Positions 37,381 to 46,893 of a stretch of DNA of 64,000 nucleotides are shown piece by piece. Origin of the DNA: JAQIBY01 sp034658655 (GTDB lineage Bacteria; Bacteroidota; Bacteroidia; Bacteroidales; ML635J-15). The notes under the pieces were generated by a model. It saw only the letters and a program-made list of their open reading frames with translations. It was not told where the DNA came from and ran no database searches. The stretch covers positions 23,290-87,289 of the forward strand of contig JAYEFQ010000079.1 in assembly GCA_034658655.1 (NCBI GenBank). Direction: 5' to 3'. The position numbers and the translations under genes are program-made. Within the stretch, counting starts at the first letter, position 1; each line of letters starts with the position of its first letter.

Positions 37381-39264
37381 CTACTCAGCATGATAATCAA
37401 GCGCTTCAAAACGTGAGTTTTGTGAAATAAACTCAGGAACGATGGTTTTCATTGCTTTAACAATTTTCATTTCATCATCTTCAAAAGAAATTTCTATGAG
37501 TTGCCTGATTGCCTCGCTAATTGTTTCAAAATCATACTCTCTAACTTTGGCAATCATAATATGAGAATGATAAGTTGCTTGGGTATTTTCTTTGCTCGCT
37601 AATAACTCCTCATACAGTTTTTCTCCGGGGCGTAATCCGGTAAATGACAACTGAATATCCGTGCCGAGTTCAAGCCCGGACAGTTTAATCATTCGTTTTG
37701 CCAAATTTATGATCTTCACAGATTTCCCCATGTCAAAAATGAAGATTTCGCTACCATTACCCATTGCGCCGGCTTCCATTACTAATTGACAGGCTTCGGG
37801 AATCGTCATAAAATAACGCGTTACATCAGGATGTGTGATGGTAATCGGACCTCCTTTGGCAATTTGTTTTTGAAAGCGCGGAATAACTGACCCATTTGAC
37901 CCAAGCACGTTTCCGAAGCGCGTGGTAATAAATTTTGTGTCATTTTGAGTTTTTCCCAGGGATTGAGTGTAAATTTCAGCAATTCGCTTACTGGCACCCA
38001 TAATATTTGTTGGGTTTACTGCTTTATCAGTTGATACCATAACAAATCGCTTAACCTTGTTGGCAACAGCAATGTCTGCAATTGTTTTTGTTCCACCAAT
38101 GTTGGTTCTAACTGCTTCGTCAGGATTCATTTCCATCATAGGAACATGCTTGTATGCGGCTGCATGATACACGTGTTCCGGTTTATATTCTTTAAAAACA
38201 GCCTCAACATGTACTTTATTTGTCACATCCCCGATAATGACTGCGTAGTTTTTAAAATTGTAGCGTTCAGTTAATTCAAGCTCAAGATCGTAAAGCGGCG
38301 ACTCTGCCTGATCAAACAAAACAATACATTTTGGATGATATTTAGAAATCTGACGTGCAATTTCGCTTCCAATACTGCCTGCAGCACCGGTTACCAAAAC
38401 GGTTTTATCAAGTAATTGTGTGCTTATTCGTTTTTTATCCAAATCAATTGGATCACGCTCTAAAAGCTCCTCAATTTGGATTTCCTTAATTTGGCGGAAA
38501 GATAGTTCACCATTAATCCAATGGCTAACATCCGGAATGGTTAAAACTTTAACGTTCTTATCAAGACAAGTGTCAACAATTTCTTGTTTTTGCACAGCAC
38601 TCAAATCTTGCCCTGCTATAATTAAGGTTTTTACGGATTGTTGGTCAATTGTTTTATCTAAATCCTGAAGCGGATAAACCATTAATCCTTCAATTTTCTT
38701 CCCTATTCTATCAGACTGACTATCAAGATATCCTATGACATTATCTTTGGATGAAGCATCCCGTTCAATAGTTCGTTTTGTAATTAAACTGACTTCATCT
38801 GTACCGTATATCAGCACATTACTTCTTTCCTTACGGGGATAATTGAATTCATTGAATATCGTTTTTACCACCAGTCGAAAAAATGTCATAGCAAAAGTAG
38901 TCATCACAAATTCAATAATAATAATTGAAGTGGGAATGAGGAAAAATTCTACGACTTGAAAACTAATGAAATTCGCCAGAAGCAAAATTGCACTCCCTAT
39001 AATTTGAACAATTAACAGCCGATGGACATCCCGAGTACTTGTATAGCGAACAAGTCCGATATGCATTTTACTAATAAGAAAACTGAATGCCCTAATAAAT
39101 AAAACCAGAGGCACAACAAAACGAAGCGACTCAAAATCATCTTGTGGAATGTTAAAATTGAATCTCAGATAATAACTAAACACAATTGACATGAATACGA
39201 TAGTCAAGTCAATTAAAAAAATGACCCACCTAGGTGTTACTTTTCTGAGTGTGTTGATGTTCAT
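37381..39264 (-). CDS. Membrane-bound nucleotide-sugar 4,6-dehydratase (CapD/PglF/WbpM type)
   Basis: A 627-residue protein starting MNINTLRKVTPRW; an upstream ATG would add eight residues without similarity. Four hydrophobic segments occupy residues of about 12-115, followed by a CoA-binding-like Rossmann segment and then the catalytic SDR domain with the NAD-binding motif VTGAAGSIGSEIA near residue 290. The catalytic region STDKAVNPTNIMGASKR has Met in place of Tyr of YxxxK, as usual in WbpM-like enzymes. Such enzymes convert UDP-GlcNAc to a 4-keto-6-deoxy sugar for capsule, O-antigen or protein glycosylation. It lies downstream of TsaC and a glycosyltransferase on the same strand. Confidence 0.92.
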   Translation of the reverse strand: MNINTLRKVTPRWVIFLIDLTIVFMSIVFSYYLRFNFNIPQDDFESLRFVVPLVLFIRAFSFLISKMHIGLVRYTSTRDVHRLLIVQIIGSAILLLANFISFQVVEFFLIPTSIIIIEFVMTTFAMTFFRLVVKTIFNEFNYPRKERSNVLIYGTDEVSLITKRTIERDASSKDNVIGYLDSQSDRIGKKIEGLMVYPLQDLDKTIDQQSVKTLIIAGQDLSAVQKQEIVDTCLDKNVKVLTIPDVSHWINGELSFRQIKEIQIEELLERDPIDLDKKRISTQLLDKTVLVTGAAGSIGSEIARQISKYHPKCIVLFDQAESPLYDLELELTERYNFKNYAVIIGDVTNKVHVEAVFKEYKPEHVYHAAAYKHVPMMEMNPDEAVRTNIGGTKTIADIAVANKVKRFVMVSTDKAVNPTNIMGASKRIAEIYTQSLGKTQNDTKFITTRFGNVLGSNGSVIPRFQKQIAKGGPITITHPDVTRYFMTIPEACQLVMEAGAMGNGSEIFIFDMGKSVKIINLAKRMIKLSGLELGTDIQLSFTGLRPGEKLYEELLASKENTQATYHSHIMIAKVREYDFETISEAIRQLIEISFEDDEMKIVKAMKTIVPEFISQNSRFEALDYHAE

Positions 39265-39318
39265 AAGTGTAAAATTACAAAGAATCATTAAAACAAAGCC
39301 AATTCTGTGAAAATAATC

Positions 39319-39882
39319 TTATCGGCGAATAACTTCTATTTGATTATTTCCTCGTACTCGGACAATTGAAGAGGCTTTGACATGTCTATTATTTCGATTT
39401 AAATTGACGGAATAATCTACCTTTTCAATGAGTTTTTTATCAATATCGTTATATTTCAAAGGAGATTCTTGTCCTGAAAAATTTGCTGACGTTGAAACAA
39501 TTGGTCGTTTAAACCGACGAATTAAATCATGTACAAAGCCTTGAGAAACCACTCGAATTGCAATGCTTCCGTCTTCAGAAATCAAATTTATTGGAAGGTT
39601 TTTCGCGCCATCAAAAATCACAGTAAGTGGGTTATCAGCAATTTCCATCATATCCAAAGCAACTTCTGGCGGATTATTAACATATGCCATAACCCGGCTA
39701 ACATGTTCCACAAGTATGAGCATACTTTTTGCAGGCTCGCGTTGTTTTAATTTGTAAAGATTATCAATTGCATCTGCATTATTTGCATCACAACCAAGTC
39801 CCCAAATTGTATCTGTGGGATAGAGAATTATTCCGCCTTTATGCAGGATATCACAGGTTTTATTAATTTCTTCTTTCATCAT
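39319..39882 (-). CDS. L-threonylcarbamoyladenylate synthase
   Basis: A 187-residue Sua5/YciO/YrdC-domain enzyme that makes threonylcarbamoyl-AMP from threonine, bicarbonate and ATP for t6A37 modification of ANN-decoding tRNAs. The segment GGIILYPTDTIWGLGCDA, the KxR-type motif LKQREPAKSM and the SANFSGQ loop are present. It is the short form, lacking the C-terminal Sua5 domain. Two adjacent ATG codons compete as start; the first overlaps the glycosyltransferase stop by one base. Confidence 0.93.
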   Translation of the reverse strand: MMKEEINKTCDILHKGGIILYPTDTIWGLGCDANNADAIDNLYKLKQREPAKSMLILVEHVSRVMAYVNNPPEVALDMMEIADNPLTVIFDGAKNLPINLISEDGSIAIRVVSQGFVHDLIRRFKRPIVSTSANFSGQESPLKYNDIDKKLIEKVDYSVNLNRNNRHVKASSIVRVRGNNQIEVIRR

Positions 39883-40997
39883 TAAACCAAACTTTTATAC
39901 AGATCGATTAATTGTCTTGCGATTTTTTCTTGGCTGAAATTTTTTGCGTATTTCAAACCTTTTTGCTTCATGCTTTCAGCTTTTTGTGGAGATTCAATAA
40001 TTTTCTGAATGCTTTCTCCAATTTCTTCAGGGTGATTTGGATTAACATAAATTGCTGCATCCCCACCGGCTTCAAGAAAACATCCATATTTATTTGTAAT
40101 CACAGGCGTTCCACTATTTAATGCTTCTAAAATCGGAATACCAAAACCCTCAAATAATGAAGGATAAATAAATATTTTTGCAGCTTGGTAAATCGCCGGC
40201 AAATCAGCACTTGGAACATTATGCCTAAAAACCACCTGATTTTCCATATTGTTTTCACGGATATAATACTGCAACACCTTAACATAACTAGTTGATTTTC
40301 CGATAAAAACAACAGGAATATCCAAGCCAGATTGTTTTAACCCTTCAAGCACATGTAACGCATTTTTTCGTTGTTCTAATGTGCCGACACTTAAAATATA
40401 TTTTTCAGGAATTTTATGTTTTATTAGACATTTATCAATTTCCTCTTTGCTTTTTTGTTCATAAAATATGGGATTACATCCTTGATATATCACCTCTATT
40501 TTATTTTCCGGGATATGAAAAAATGACACAATGTCTGCTTTGGTTTGCTTTGAAATTGCAATAACTTTATCTGCCGCAAGACAGGCTTCAAAAAACTTTT
40601 GCTGATAAATTTCCCTATCCACCGATTTGTAAAGCTCAGGATAGCGCATGAAAATTAAATCGTGAATTGTTACAACTTTACGGGTTTCTGAATGCACAAT
40701 ATTTGCAGGCAATTCATTGCTAAGTCCATGATATATATCCAATTTGTCGCGGGAAATTTCACTCCCTAAGGTCATACTTCGCCAATACGATTGGTAAAAC
40801 CGGCTAATGCCCTTTGGTTGTACTATTCTTGCATCTCGCTTTAACCCAAAAGCAATTGGATTTTTTTTCTTTGGCGTATAAAGAAAATAATCATGCTCGG
40901 AATAATACTTCATCAAACTATTGATTGTATCTCTGCTGTAATTTCCTAATCCGCTTCGGTTATAAAAAGCTCGTTTTGCATCAAATCCTATCCGCAT
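39882..40997 (-). CDS. Glycosyltransferase family 4 protein
   Basis: A 371-residue GT-B enzyme starting MRIGFDAKRAFYN, a typical opening of group-1 glycosyltransferases in Bacteroidota; an in-frame ATG twelve codons upstream is not conserved. The N-terminal domain has SGLGNYSRD and the acceptor region TIHDLIF. The C-terminal domain has YILSVGTLEQRKN and the donor-binding PSLFEGFGIPILEAL with the EX7E glutamates. It probably transfers a hexose onto a surface glycan; donor and acceptor are not known. It is the first gene of a minus-strand run with TsaC and the CapD-like dehydratase. Confidence 0.92.
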   Translation of the reverse strand: MRIGFDAKRAFYNRSGLGNYSRDTINSLMKYYSEHDYFLYTPKKKNPIAFGLKRDARIVQPKGISRFYQSYWRSMTLGSEISRDKLDIYHGLSNELPANIVHSETRKVVTIHDLIFMRYPELYKSVDREIYQQKFFEACLAADKVIAISKQTKADIVSFFHIPENKIEVIYQGCNPIFYEQKSKEEIDKCLIKHKIPEKYILSVGTLEQRKNALHVLEGLKQSGLDIPVVFIGKSTSYVKVLQYYIRENNMENQVVFRHNVPSADLPAIYQAAKIFIYPSLFEGFGIPILEALNSGTPVITNKYGCFLEAGGDAAIYVNPNHPEEIGESIQKIIESPQKAESMKQKGLKYAKNFSQEKIARQLIDLYKSLV

Positions 40998-41135
40998 CTC
41001 ACTGCATGTTCTAATTTTGTCAAAGATAATCAAATCATAGCAATCTACAGGGGTAAATTTAATTCCAATGTAATTCTAAAGAAATCCTTGCTTAAAAAAG
41101 TCATTTAAATTGGTTTTATTGCCATATTTGCAGCA

Positions 41136-42431
41136 ATGAATTATTTGCTTTCATACATATTATTAGCCTTTTCAAGCGCTTTGAATGCGACTTGCATCCA
41201 TGCATTTCCAGTTGGCGACACGATTTCTAGCATGCATGGTTCAGACAGTTTATCCTCGAAAATCGCTCCAAATGAATTAAATAGTACCTATTCAGATCCC
41301 AATACATTATATTTCGAGCAAATTTCTCAACGACCAATTGATTTATTAGATAGCATTACTGCCAGAAAACCAAAATCAATTCTGCATTCAAGTTTTAATT
41401 CTGATGAGGCTGCAAACAATGACTCCTTAATTCAGGCGAGACTAAAGCATTTATCTGAAAAAATGGAAATTCCACTTGATTATAATGTTCACGTTAAAGC
41501 GTATATCCATGCATATGCTTTAAAAAATCCAGATAAAATCAGTCGAATTCTCGGTGAACAATTGTATTATTTTCCAATTTTTGAAGATTATTTTGGGAAA
41601 TACAATCTTCCGCCCGAACTCAAATACCTTGCTGCCGTAGAATCTGCTTTAGATCCTTTTGCTGTATCGAAAAGCGGAGCAGTAGGGCTTTGGCAATTTT
41701 TACCAGGAACTGCAGGTTTGTTTGATTTAGAAATAAATGCGTATGTTGATGAACGACGTGATGCCTTTTTATCTACCGATGCTGCCTGTCGTTACATTGA
41801 GTATTTATACCGTATTTATGGTGATTGGCATTTGGTTTTAGCTTCATACAATGGGGGTCCCGGAGCAGTTCAAAAAGCTATAGCACGTTCAGGCGGTGAA
41901 CGAGACTATTGGAAACTTAGAGAACATATTTCAGAGCAAATGCAAAATTATGTACCTGCGTTTATTGCAATGACTTACGTGATGAATTATTATCATGATT
42001 TTGGAATTGTTCCTGAAATCCCGAAATATACGCGCTATCATATGGATACTTTATTGGTATATGAATCTATTGGGTTTGATCAGATTAGTCAAACATTGCC
42101 AATTTCAGTAGAGAAATTACGAGTTTTAAATCCTTTATACCGAAAAGATTTAATTTCCGCCTCAGAATATGGACATACGCTTGTATTACCTTTAAATTTA
42201 TTGATTGAGTTTGTGATACAATTCGAAACGATTCGTAAAAATCCAGAAAGCTTAGATACATTAAGCACTTCGACTGGTGAGAAGAAACTGGTTACAGTGA
42301 AACCCGGAGATTCATTGCATAAACTTGCAATTCGGCATTTCTGCACCATTGATGATATCATTAAATGGAATAATATTTCTAGAGATTATCAATTACATGC
42401 CGGTGAAACTCTGATTATTTACATGCATTAA
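41136..42431 (+). CDS. Lytic transglycosylase with LysM domain, MltD-like
   Basis: A 431-residue exported murein-degrading enzyme. After an N-terminal signal the SLT domain begins at about residue 155: LPPELKYLAAVES with catalytic Glu169, then AVGLWQFLPGTAG and LASYNGGPGAV, the three SLT/goose-lysozyme motifs. One peptidoglycan-binding LysM domain closes the protein (VTVKPGDSLHKLAIRHFC). It cuts glycan strands to 1,6-anhydro-muramyl products during wall growth. The 3' end overlaps the convergent response-regulator gene by four bases. Confidence 0.94.
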   Translation: MNYLLSYILLAFSSALNATCIHAFPVGDTISSMHGSDSLSSKIAPNELNSTYSDPNTLYFEQISQRPIDLLDSITARKPKSILHSSFNSDEAANNDSLIQARLKHLSEKMEIPLDYNVHVKAYIHAYALKNPDKISRILGEQLYYFPIFEDYFGKYNLPPELKYLAAVESALDPFAVSKSGAVGLWQFLPGTAGLFDLEINAYVDERRDAFLSTDAACRYIEYLYRIYGDWHLVLASYNGGPGAVQKAIARSGGERDYWKLREHISEQMQNYVPAFIAMTYVMNYYHDFGIVPEIPKYTRYHMDTLLVYESIGFDQISQTLPISVEKLRVLNPLYRKDLISASEYGHTLVLPLNLLIEFVIQFETIRKNPESLDTLSTSTGEKKLVTVKPGDSLHKLAIRHFCTIDDIIKWNNISRDYQLHAGETLIIYMH

Positions 42432-42811
42432 CGTCTTATATTCAGTAGATTGCTGATTTTATTGAGTAAATCTTCTCGATTGATTGGCTTAAGGACATAA
42501 TCATCACAGCCCATTTCAAGCATTTCCTGAATTTGAGATTCAAGAATACTTGCCGTTTGAATAATTATTGGAACTTCAGGATGTTGAGATTTCATCATCT
42601 CAGTAAGCTGAACTCCGTTGATATCAGGTAATTGTACATCAAGTAAAACTATATCCGGTGCGTTTTCTTCAAAACTTGACATGACTTCACCACCGGTGGC
42701 TGCATGAATAATATTTATACCTGTTTTTTTAAGAAACACATTAAGAAGTTGAAAATTCACAGGGTCATCTTCAACAACTAATACATTATATTTTTCCCAA
42801 TTAAATTTCAT
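42428..42811 (-). CDS. Stand-alone response regulator receiver protein
   Basis: A 127-residue CheY-like protein with only a receiver domain. The acidic pocket (VVEDD), the phosphoacceptor Asp58 in VLLDVQLPD, and the conserved Lys108 in YVLKPI are visible. Without an output domain it must act by protein interaction or in a phosphorelay. No histidine kinase is nearby, so the partner is unknown. Confidence 0.93.
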   Translation of the reverse strand: MKFNWEKYNVLVVEDDPVNFQLLNVFLKKTGINIIHAATGGEVMSSFEENAPDIVLLDVQLPDINGVQLTEMMKSQHPEVPIIIQTASILESQIQEMLEMGCDDYVLKPINREDLLNKISNLLNIRR

Positions 42812-42890
42812 CGCTTTTTCTATTGTTTATTATATTTTAACCATTAAACGAAATACAAAGCGAAAAGTTTGTTTTTGTTAATAAGTTTTT

Positions 42891-43712
42891 TTATTCTGTG
42901 TCAAAACTCACTAAATTTTCTTTTAATTTTTCAAGAAATTCGGTTTGGGTTTCTCCGCCGTATTTCGCTTTTAGGGCTTGGTCCCAATTTCCATACATTG
43001 GATTTGGCAAAATAATAAAATCTCGTCCGAGAAATTCTTTGTTCTCTGCCAACGTGTTTTTCCCAAAATCGTCTTGTCTGTCACCCAAAAAGTTACTATA
43101 ATCATTCAGATTGTCACCAACGTAAAGCAAAATATCATAATCTGCTTGTACAATGGCTCGACGAGCATCTTTATTGCTAGTTTCCTCCTTAAAAAGGAAG
43201 CGTTCTTTCCGTGTTTCAGGAAATCCAAGTGCTGTCATATTTTCAATGCTACTATCTAACTCATTGGTTTTTCGATTTGAAATATAAAAAATTTCAACAC
43301 CCATGGATTTTGCTTTTTCCAAAAATTCAATTGCACCAGGTAATGCATCTGCCTCACCCAAATCAGTCCAAGTTTTCCAGAAATCGGAAGAATAGGGTTT
43401 ACTTGTTTCTATCATTTTTGCTTGAAAAGGTGAATTATCCAAAAGGGTTTCATCAATATCAAGGACAATCGCATTTGGTTTATCCGACTCATCATTTTCC
43501 AGCTTGTTTTCCAGCGCAAATTCGGCTTGATTAAAGGCTTGATAATAACACGCAGCCATTTCTGCTGATTGTTGATACCAAGCAGTAGCCATTAATAAAT
43601 GTTGATTGTCTGTGTTGCTTGCAGGTTCTGTATTTTGATTTGTGTCTGCCGGTTGACATGCATACAAAAACGCAATTGTCAGAATGAGCCCTAAGTATAA
43701 TCCTTTTTTCAT
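42891..43712 (-). CDS. 5'-nucleotidase, lipoprotein e(P4) family
   Basis: A 273-residue lipoprotein acid phosphatase of the HAD superfamily. I use the ATG at 43712, which yields a lipobox (FLYACQ, Cys19); upstream ATGs would bury the signal. The HAD motif AIVLDIDETLLDNS supplies nucleophile Asp85 and Asp87; motif II lies in VEIFYISNRK and motif III/IV around LLYVGDNLNDYSN. In Haemophilus the homologue dephosphorylates NMN and other nucleotides so that nucleosides can be imported. It probably works at the outer membrane or periplasm. A copy of the dispersed repeat lies just upstream. Confidence 0.92.
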   Translation of the reverse strand: MKKGLYLGLILTIAFLYACQPADTNQNTEPASNTDNQHLLMATAWYQQSAEMAACYYQAFNQAEFALENKLENDESDKPNAIVLDIDETLLDNSPFQAKMIETSKPYSSDFWKTWTDLGEADALPGAIEFLEKAKSMGVEIFYISNRKTNELDSSIENMTALGFPETRKERFLFKEETSNKDARRAIVQADYDILLYVGDNLNDYSNFLGDRQDDFGKNTLAENKEFLGRDFIILPNPMYGNWDQALKAKYGGETQTEFLEKLKENLVSFDTE

Positions 43713-43755
43713 AAGAAAATATTTTTGTCTAAAATACAATTTTTGTTTTAATAAT

Positions 43756-43792
43756 GTATGAGACAAGTATAAAAAGTATAAAGTTTATAAAA
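43756..43792 (+). repeat. Dispersed repeat, copy 2
   Basis: Begins GTATGAGACAAGTATAAAAAG and continues TATAAAGTTTATAAAA. It is nearly identical to 22892-22927 and shares 17 of 18 bases of its leading core with the minus strand of 1851-1885. Confidence 0.65.
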
Positions 43793-43943
43793 ATAAAAGC
43801 GTAACCCACTAATAATAAAGAGTTTAACACAATGCTAAATGCTGTTATAAGTAATTGATATTCAACAATATATCTTCATAAACTTTTTAAGAGGACTCAT
43901 GTAATTTTTTGTGTAAATATTTTGTAAAAATATATGATCAAAA

Positions 43944-45125
43944 TTATATCCGATTGTAAGGATAACGTTCAAAATGCAAGTCCTTAACCATATCAAAAAG
44001 TACAGACTTAAATTCATCAAGATTATTTCCTGTTTTTGCTGAAATAAATACAGCGGGACGATTAACCTCTGCAAGATACATGCTTTTTAAATCGTCTAAG
44101 CTGTAATTTTCACGCTCTTTAGGACTTAAATCATCTTCGTCTTTTTTATTATAAGTAAATGCATCCGTTTTATTGAAGACAAGTAAAGTAGGTTTATTTC
44201 CGGCGCCAATTTCATTCAGCGTTGATTTCACTACCTCCAATTGTTCTTCAAATCCGGGATGTGAGATGTCCACTACATGTACAAGCACATCAGATTCTCG
44301 GGTTTCATCCAGTGTTGATTTAAAAGATTCTACAAGATGAGTTGGCAGTTTGCGAATAAAACCGACAGTATCAGACATTAAAAACGGAAGATTATTAACA
44401 ACTACTTTCCGGACTGTAGTGTCTAACGTTGCAAATAGTTTGTTTTCGGCAAAGACTTCAGATTTGCTGAGCACATTCATCAATGTTGATTTCCCAACAT
44501 TTGTGTATCCAACAAGTGCCACGCGAACCATTTTCCCACGGTTTTTACGTTGGGTTGCCATTTGCTTATCGATTTTTTCTAGCTGTTTTCGAAGCAAGGC
44601 AATTTTATCACGAATGATTCGTCTATCCGTTTCAATTTCTCGCTCTCCCGGCCCTCGCATTCCGATACCACCTCTTTGTCGTTCTAAGTGAGTCCACATC
44701 CCCTTTAATCGGGGCAAAAGGTATTGATATTGCGCTAATTCTACTTGCGTTCTGGCATGGGCGGTTCTGGCTCTGGATGCAAAAATATCAAGAATTAATG
44801 TAGTTCTATCGAGCACTTGAATTTTTAGCGTATTTTCAATATTACGTGCTTGAGTGGGGCTCAGGTCATCATCAAAAATAACCAATTTAATATCATGTGA
44901 TTTTATATATTGCTCTATTTCAATCAGTTTCCCTGATCCAATATAAGTTTTCGGATTCGGATTATCTAGTTTTTGAAGAAAAGATTTTTGTGGTTTTGCC
45001 CCTGCTGTTTCTGCAAGAAATGCCAATTCATCAATATATTCTTCTGCTTGTGTTTTGCTTTGATTTTCTTGTATTGCACCTACTAATACAGCAGGGATTT
45101 CTTTCTTTATTGTTTGTTTTACCAT
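43944..45125 (-). CDS. hflX: GTPase HflX
   Basis: A 393-residue ribosome-associated GTPase that splits stalled or heat-damaged 70S ribosomes. The N-terminal HflX domain includes GMRGPGEREIETDRR, followed by a helical linker and the G domain with GYTNVGKST, DTVGFI and NKTD. I use the ATG at 45125; the more distal in-frame ATG at 45158 lies inside the terminator of the preceding gene and adds no conserved sequence. Confidence 0.95.
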   Translation of the reverse strand: MVKQTIKKEIPAVLVGAIQENQSKTQAEEYIDELAFLAETAGAKPQKSFLQKLDNPNPKTYIGSGKLIEIEQYIKSHDIKLVIFDDDLSPTQARNIENTLKIQVLDRTTLILDIFASRARTAHARTQVELAQYQYLLPRLKGMWTHLERQRGGIGMRGPGEREIETDRRIIRDKIALLRKQLEKIDKQMATQRKNRGKMVRVALVGYTNVGKSTLMNVLSKSEVFAENKLFATLDTTVRKVVVNNLPFLMSDTVGFIRKLPTHLVESFKSTLDETRESDVLVHVVDISHPGFEEQLEVVKSTLNEIGAGNKPTLLVFNKTDAFTYNKKDEDDLSPKERENYSLDDLKSMYLAEVNRPAVFISAKTGNNLDEFKSVLFDMVKDLHFERYPYNRI

Positions 45126-45145
45126 AGGGTATGACTCCTCAGATT

Positions 45146-45175
45146 GAAAAAACCCCAATTAAAAAATCAGGGTTT
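45146..45175 (-). terminator. Terminator after the tonB-like gene, minus strand
   Basis: On the minus strand AAACCC pairs with GGGTTT around an AT-rich loop and is followed by T residues, just downstream of the stop at 45199 and before the hflX start. Confidence 0.7.
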
Positions 45176-45198
45176 AAGCATATTATATGTTTTTGTTT

Positions 45199-45897
45199 TT
45201 AATATAATTTAAAATTAATTGGAACAATATAGGTTACCGGAACAGGAATTCCTCTTTGTTTTCCTGGTGACCAGCGGGGCAGTTTGCCAACTACTCGTTT
45301 TGCTTCTTTATCAAGATATGGATCAACGCCACGTGCAACTGTTACACTCGTAACATTTCCATTTTTATCAATGACAAACTGAATAAAAACCTTCCCTTGA
45401 ATTCCATTTTCTTTTGCAATTTCAGGATAGTTTGTATTTTCTGCCAAGTATTTTAGCAAAGCAGCATCTCCTCCGGGGAAAACCGGCTTATCCTCCACAC
45501 TATGGAATGGAATTGGTTCAACTTCTTCTTCTACTGTTTCTTCAAAAGAACTCATATCAATATCAATTTCCATGTCTTCATCGGCCTCTGAGTTAATGTC
45601 AATATCAGATTCCTCTTCATCGTTTTCCACAACATTAAGTTCTTCAATCACTTGCTCTGGTTCCGGCTCTGGTTCTTCCTCCGGTGGTGGTGGAGGTTCT
45701 TCTTCTTGGAATGTATTAATAATCTCTTCTTCAAAATTCTCATCCATACTAAGGTCTCCTAGCGCATTTTTATTTGCGTCAGAAGTTCCCCATTCAAATG
45801 CAACGAGAATAATTCCAAGAACTAGGGCGAGCCCTATTTCAAGAAATAGCGTTCTTTTACGCTCCAGATTAGCTTTTTTCGTTTTTTTAACTTGCAT
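45199..45897 (-). CDS. TonB family energy-transducer protein (second of two paralogues)
   Basis: A 232-residue protein with a basic N-terminus (KKANLERKR), one membrane anchor (LEIGLALVLGIILVAFEWG), a proline/glutamate-rich periplasmic spacer with PPPPPEEEPEPEPE, and a C-terminal TonB domain (YPEIAKENGIQGKVFIQFVI to the C-terminal Tyr). TonB passes proton-motive energy from ExbB/ExbD to outer-membrane receptors. The spacer is unusually acidic, including a run of Asp/Glu between residues of about 95 and 125. It is followed by a terminator. The paralogue at 46048 lies just upstream in the same orientation. Confidence 0.92.
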   Translation of the reverse strand: MQVKKTKKANLERKRTLFLEIGLALVLGIILVAFEWGTSDANKNALGDLSMDENFEEEIINTFQEEEPPPPPEEEPEPEPEQVIEELNVVENDEEESDIDINSEADEDMEIDIDMSSFEETVEEEVEPIPFHSVEDKPVFPGGDAALLKYLAENTNYPEIAKENGIQGKVFIQFVIDKNGNVTSVTVARGVDPYLDKEAKRVVGKLPRWSPGKQRGIPVPVTYIVPINFKLY

Positions 45898-46047
45898 TGT
45901 TCCTTATTTTAATGGTGTAAAATTAATCGAATTATTACAGTATTACAAAAAAACCTTGTTTTTCTTTTAATTATTTCAAACATACTACTCCTTAATGTAT
46001 TGAAAATAAACGGCATACCTTTGTTTTTATTGTTTAAATTTCCTATT

Positions 46048-46743
46048 TTAATACAACTTATAATCAATAGGGACAATAAATCTTACTTTTACTGGCTTAT
46101 TGCGTTGTAACCCAGGCTCCCAATCAGGAATTAAACCTACTACACGCTCAGCTTCACGGCTTAAATATGGATCGAAATCATTAATTACCTTTACATTAGT
46201 AACTTTTCCGGTTTCATCAATAATAAATTCAACATGAACTTTTCCTTGAACATTATTGCGAATAGCAATTTCAGGATATTTTACATTTTCACGAATAAAA
46301 CGCAAAAGTGCATCATTTCCACCAGAGAAAACGGGTTTCTTTTCAACAGCCACAAAATCAAGTGTTTCAACTGGCTCAACAATAGGTGGCTCAGGTTTCC
46401 AAATTATTATTTTACATCCTGTTCCATCATCTTCATTTCCAATTATAAAGCTGTCATCTTCAACATCATCTTCAACAACATTAAGTTCTTCAATGACTTT
46501 TTCTTTTTCCACTGGTTCAGGTTGAATAATCTCCTCTTTTTCAGGTGGTTGAAAGGTGATGAGTAATTCTTCTATCGGATCATCATCCCATGATGCTTGT
46601 CCAAGGAGACTGTTGTTATTTGTATTTTTGCCATATTCAAAGGCGCTAAATACGATAGCGAGTACGAGTATTAAACCAATTTCAAAAAAGATAATTCGCT
46701 TTCTCTCCAGATTTGCTTTTGCTGATTTTTTTTTAGTTTTCAT
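46048..46743 (-). CDS. TonB family energy-transducer protein (first of two paralogues)
   Basis: A 231-residue protein starting MKTKKKSAKANLERKR; an upstream ATG adds nine residues without support. It has the same plan as its neighbour: one membrane segment (FFEIGLILVLAIVFSAFEYG), a spacer rich in Pro/Glu with EEIIQPEPVEKEK, and a TonB C-terminal domain (YPEIAIRNNVQGKVHVEFII). The two share the motif VIEELNVVE(D/N)D and clearly derive from a duplication, but the spacers diverge: here it contains a GTGCKIIIWKPEPP segment. ExbB and ExbD are not in the window. Confidence 0.92.
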   Translation of the reverse strand: MKTKKKSAKANLERKRIIFFEIGLILVLAIVFSAFEYGKNTNNNSLLGQASWDDDPIEELLITFQPPEKEEIIQPEPVEKEKVIEELNVVEDDVEDDSFIIGNEDDGTGCKIIIWKPEPPIVEPVETLDFVAVEKKPVFSGGNDALLRFIRENVKYPEIAIRNNVQGKVHVEFIIDETGKVTNVKVINDFDPYLSREAERVVGLIPDWEPGLQRNKPVKVRFIVPIDYKLY

Positions 46744-46893
46744 AGGACAAACAGTTTTAGAGATTAACATTTAAATTAAAAAAGGCGCCTTTGTTATATT
46801 AACGTTTGTTCTTATTAAAATGCTGCATTACTTCAGATTTGCAAATTGGATACATGCTTTTCTGAAATTCCATAAAATGCTTAAAAATGCGCT

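Noticed and set aside
43872..43905. A segment partly complementary to repeat copy 2
   Set aside because: Only short blocks match in an AT-rich context, so an inverted-repeat pair cannot be claimed.
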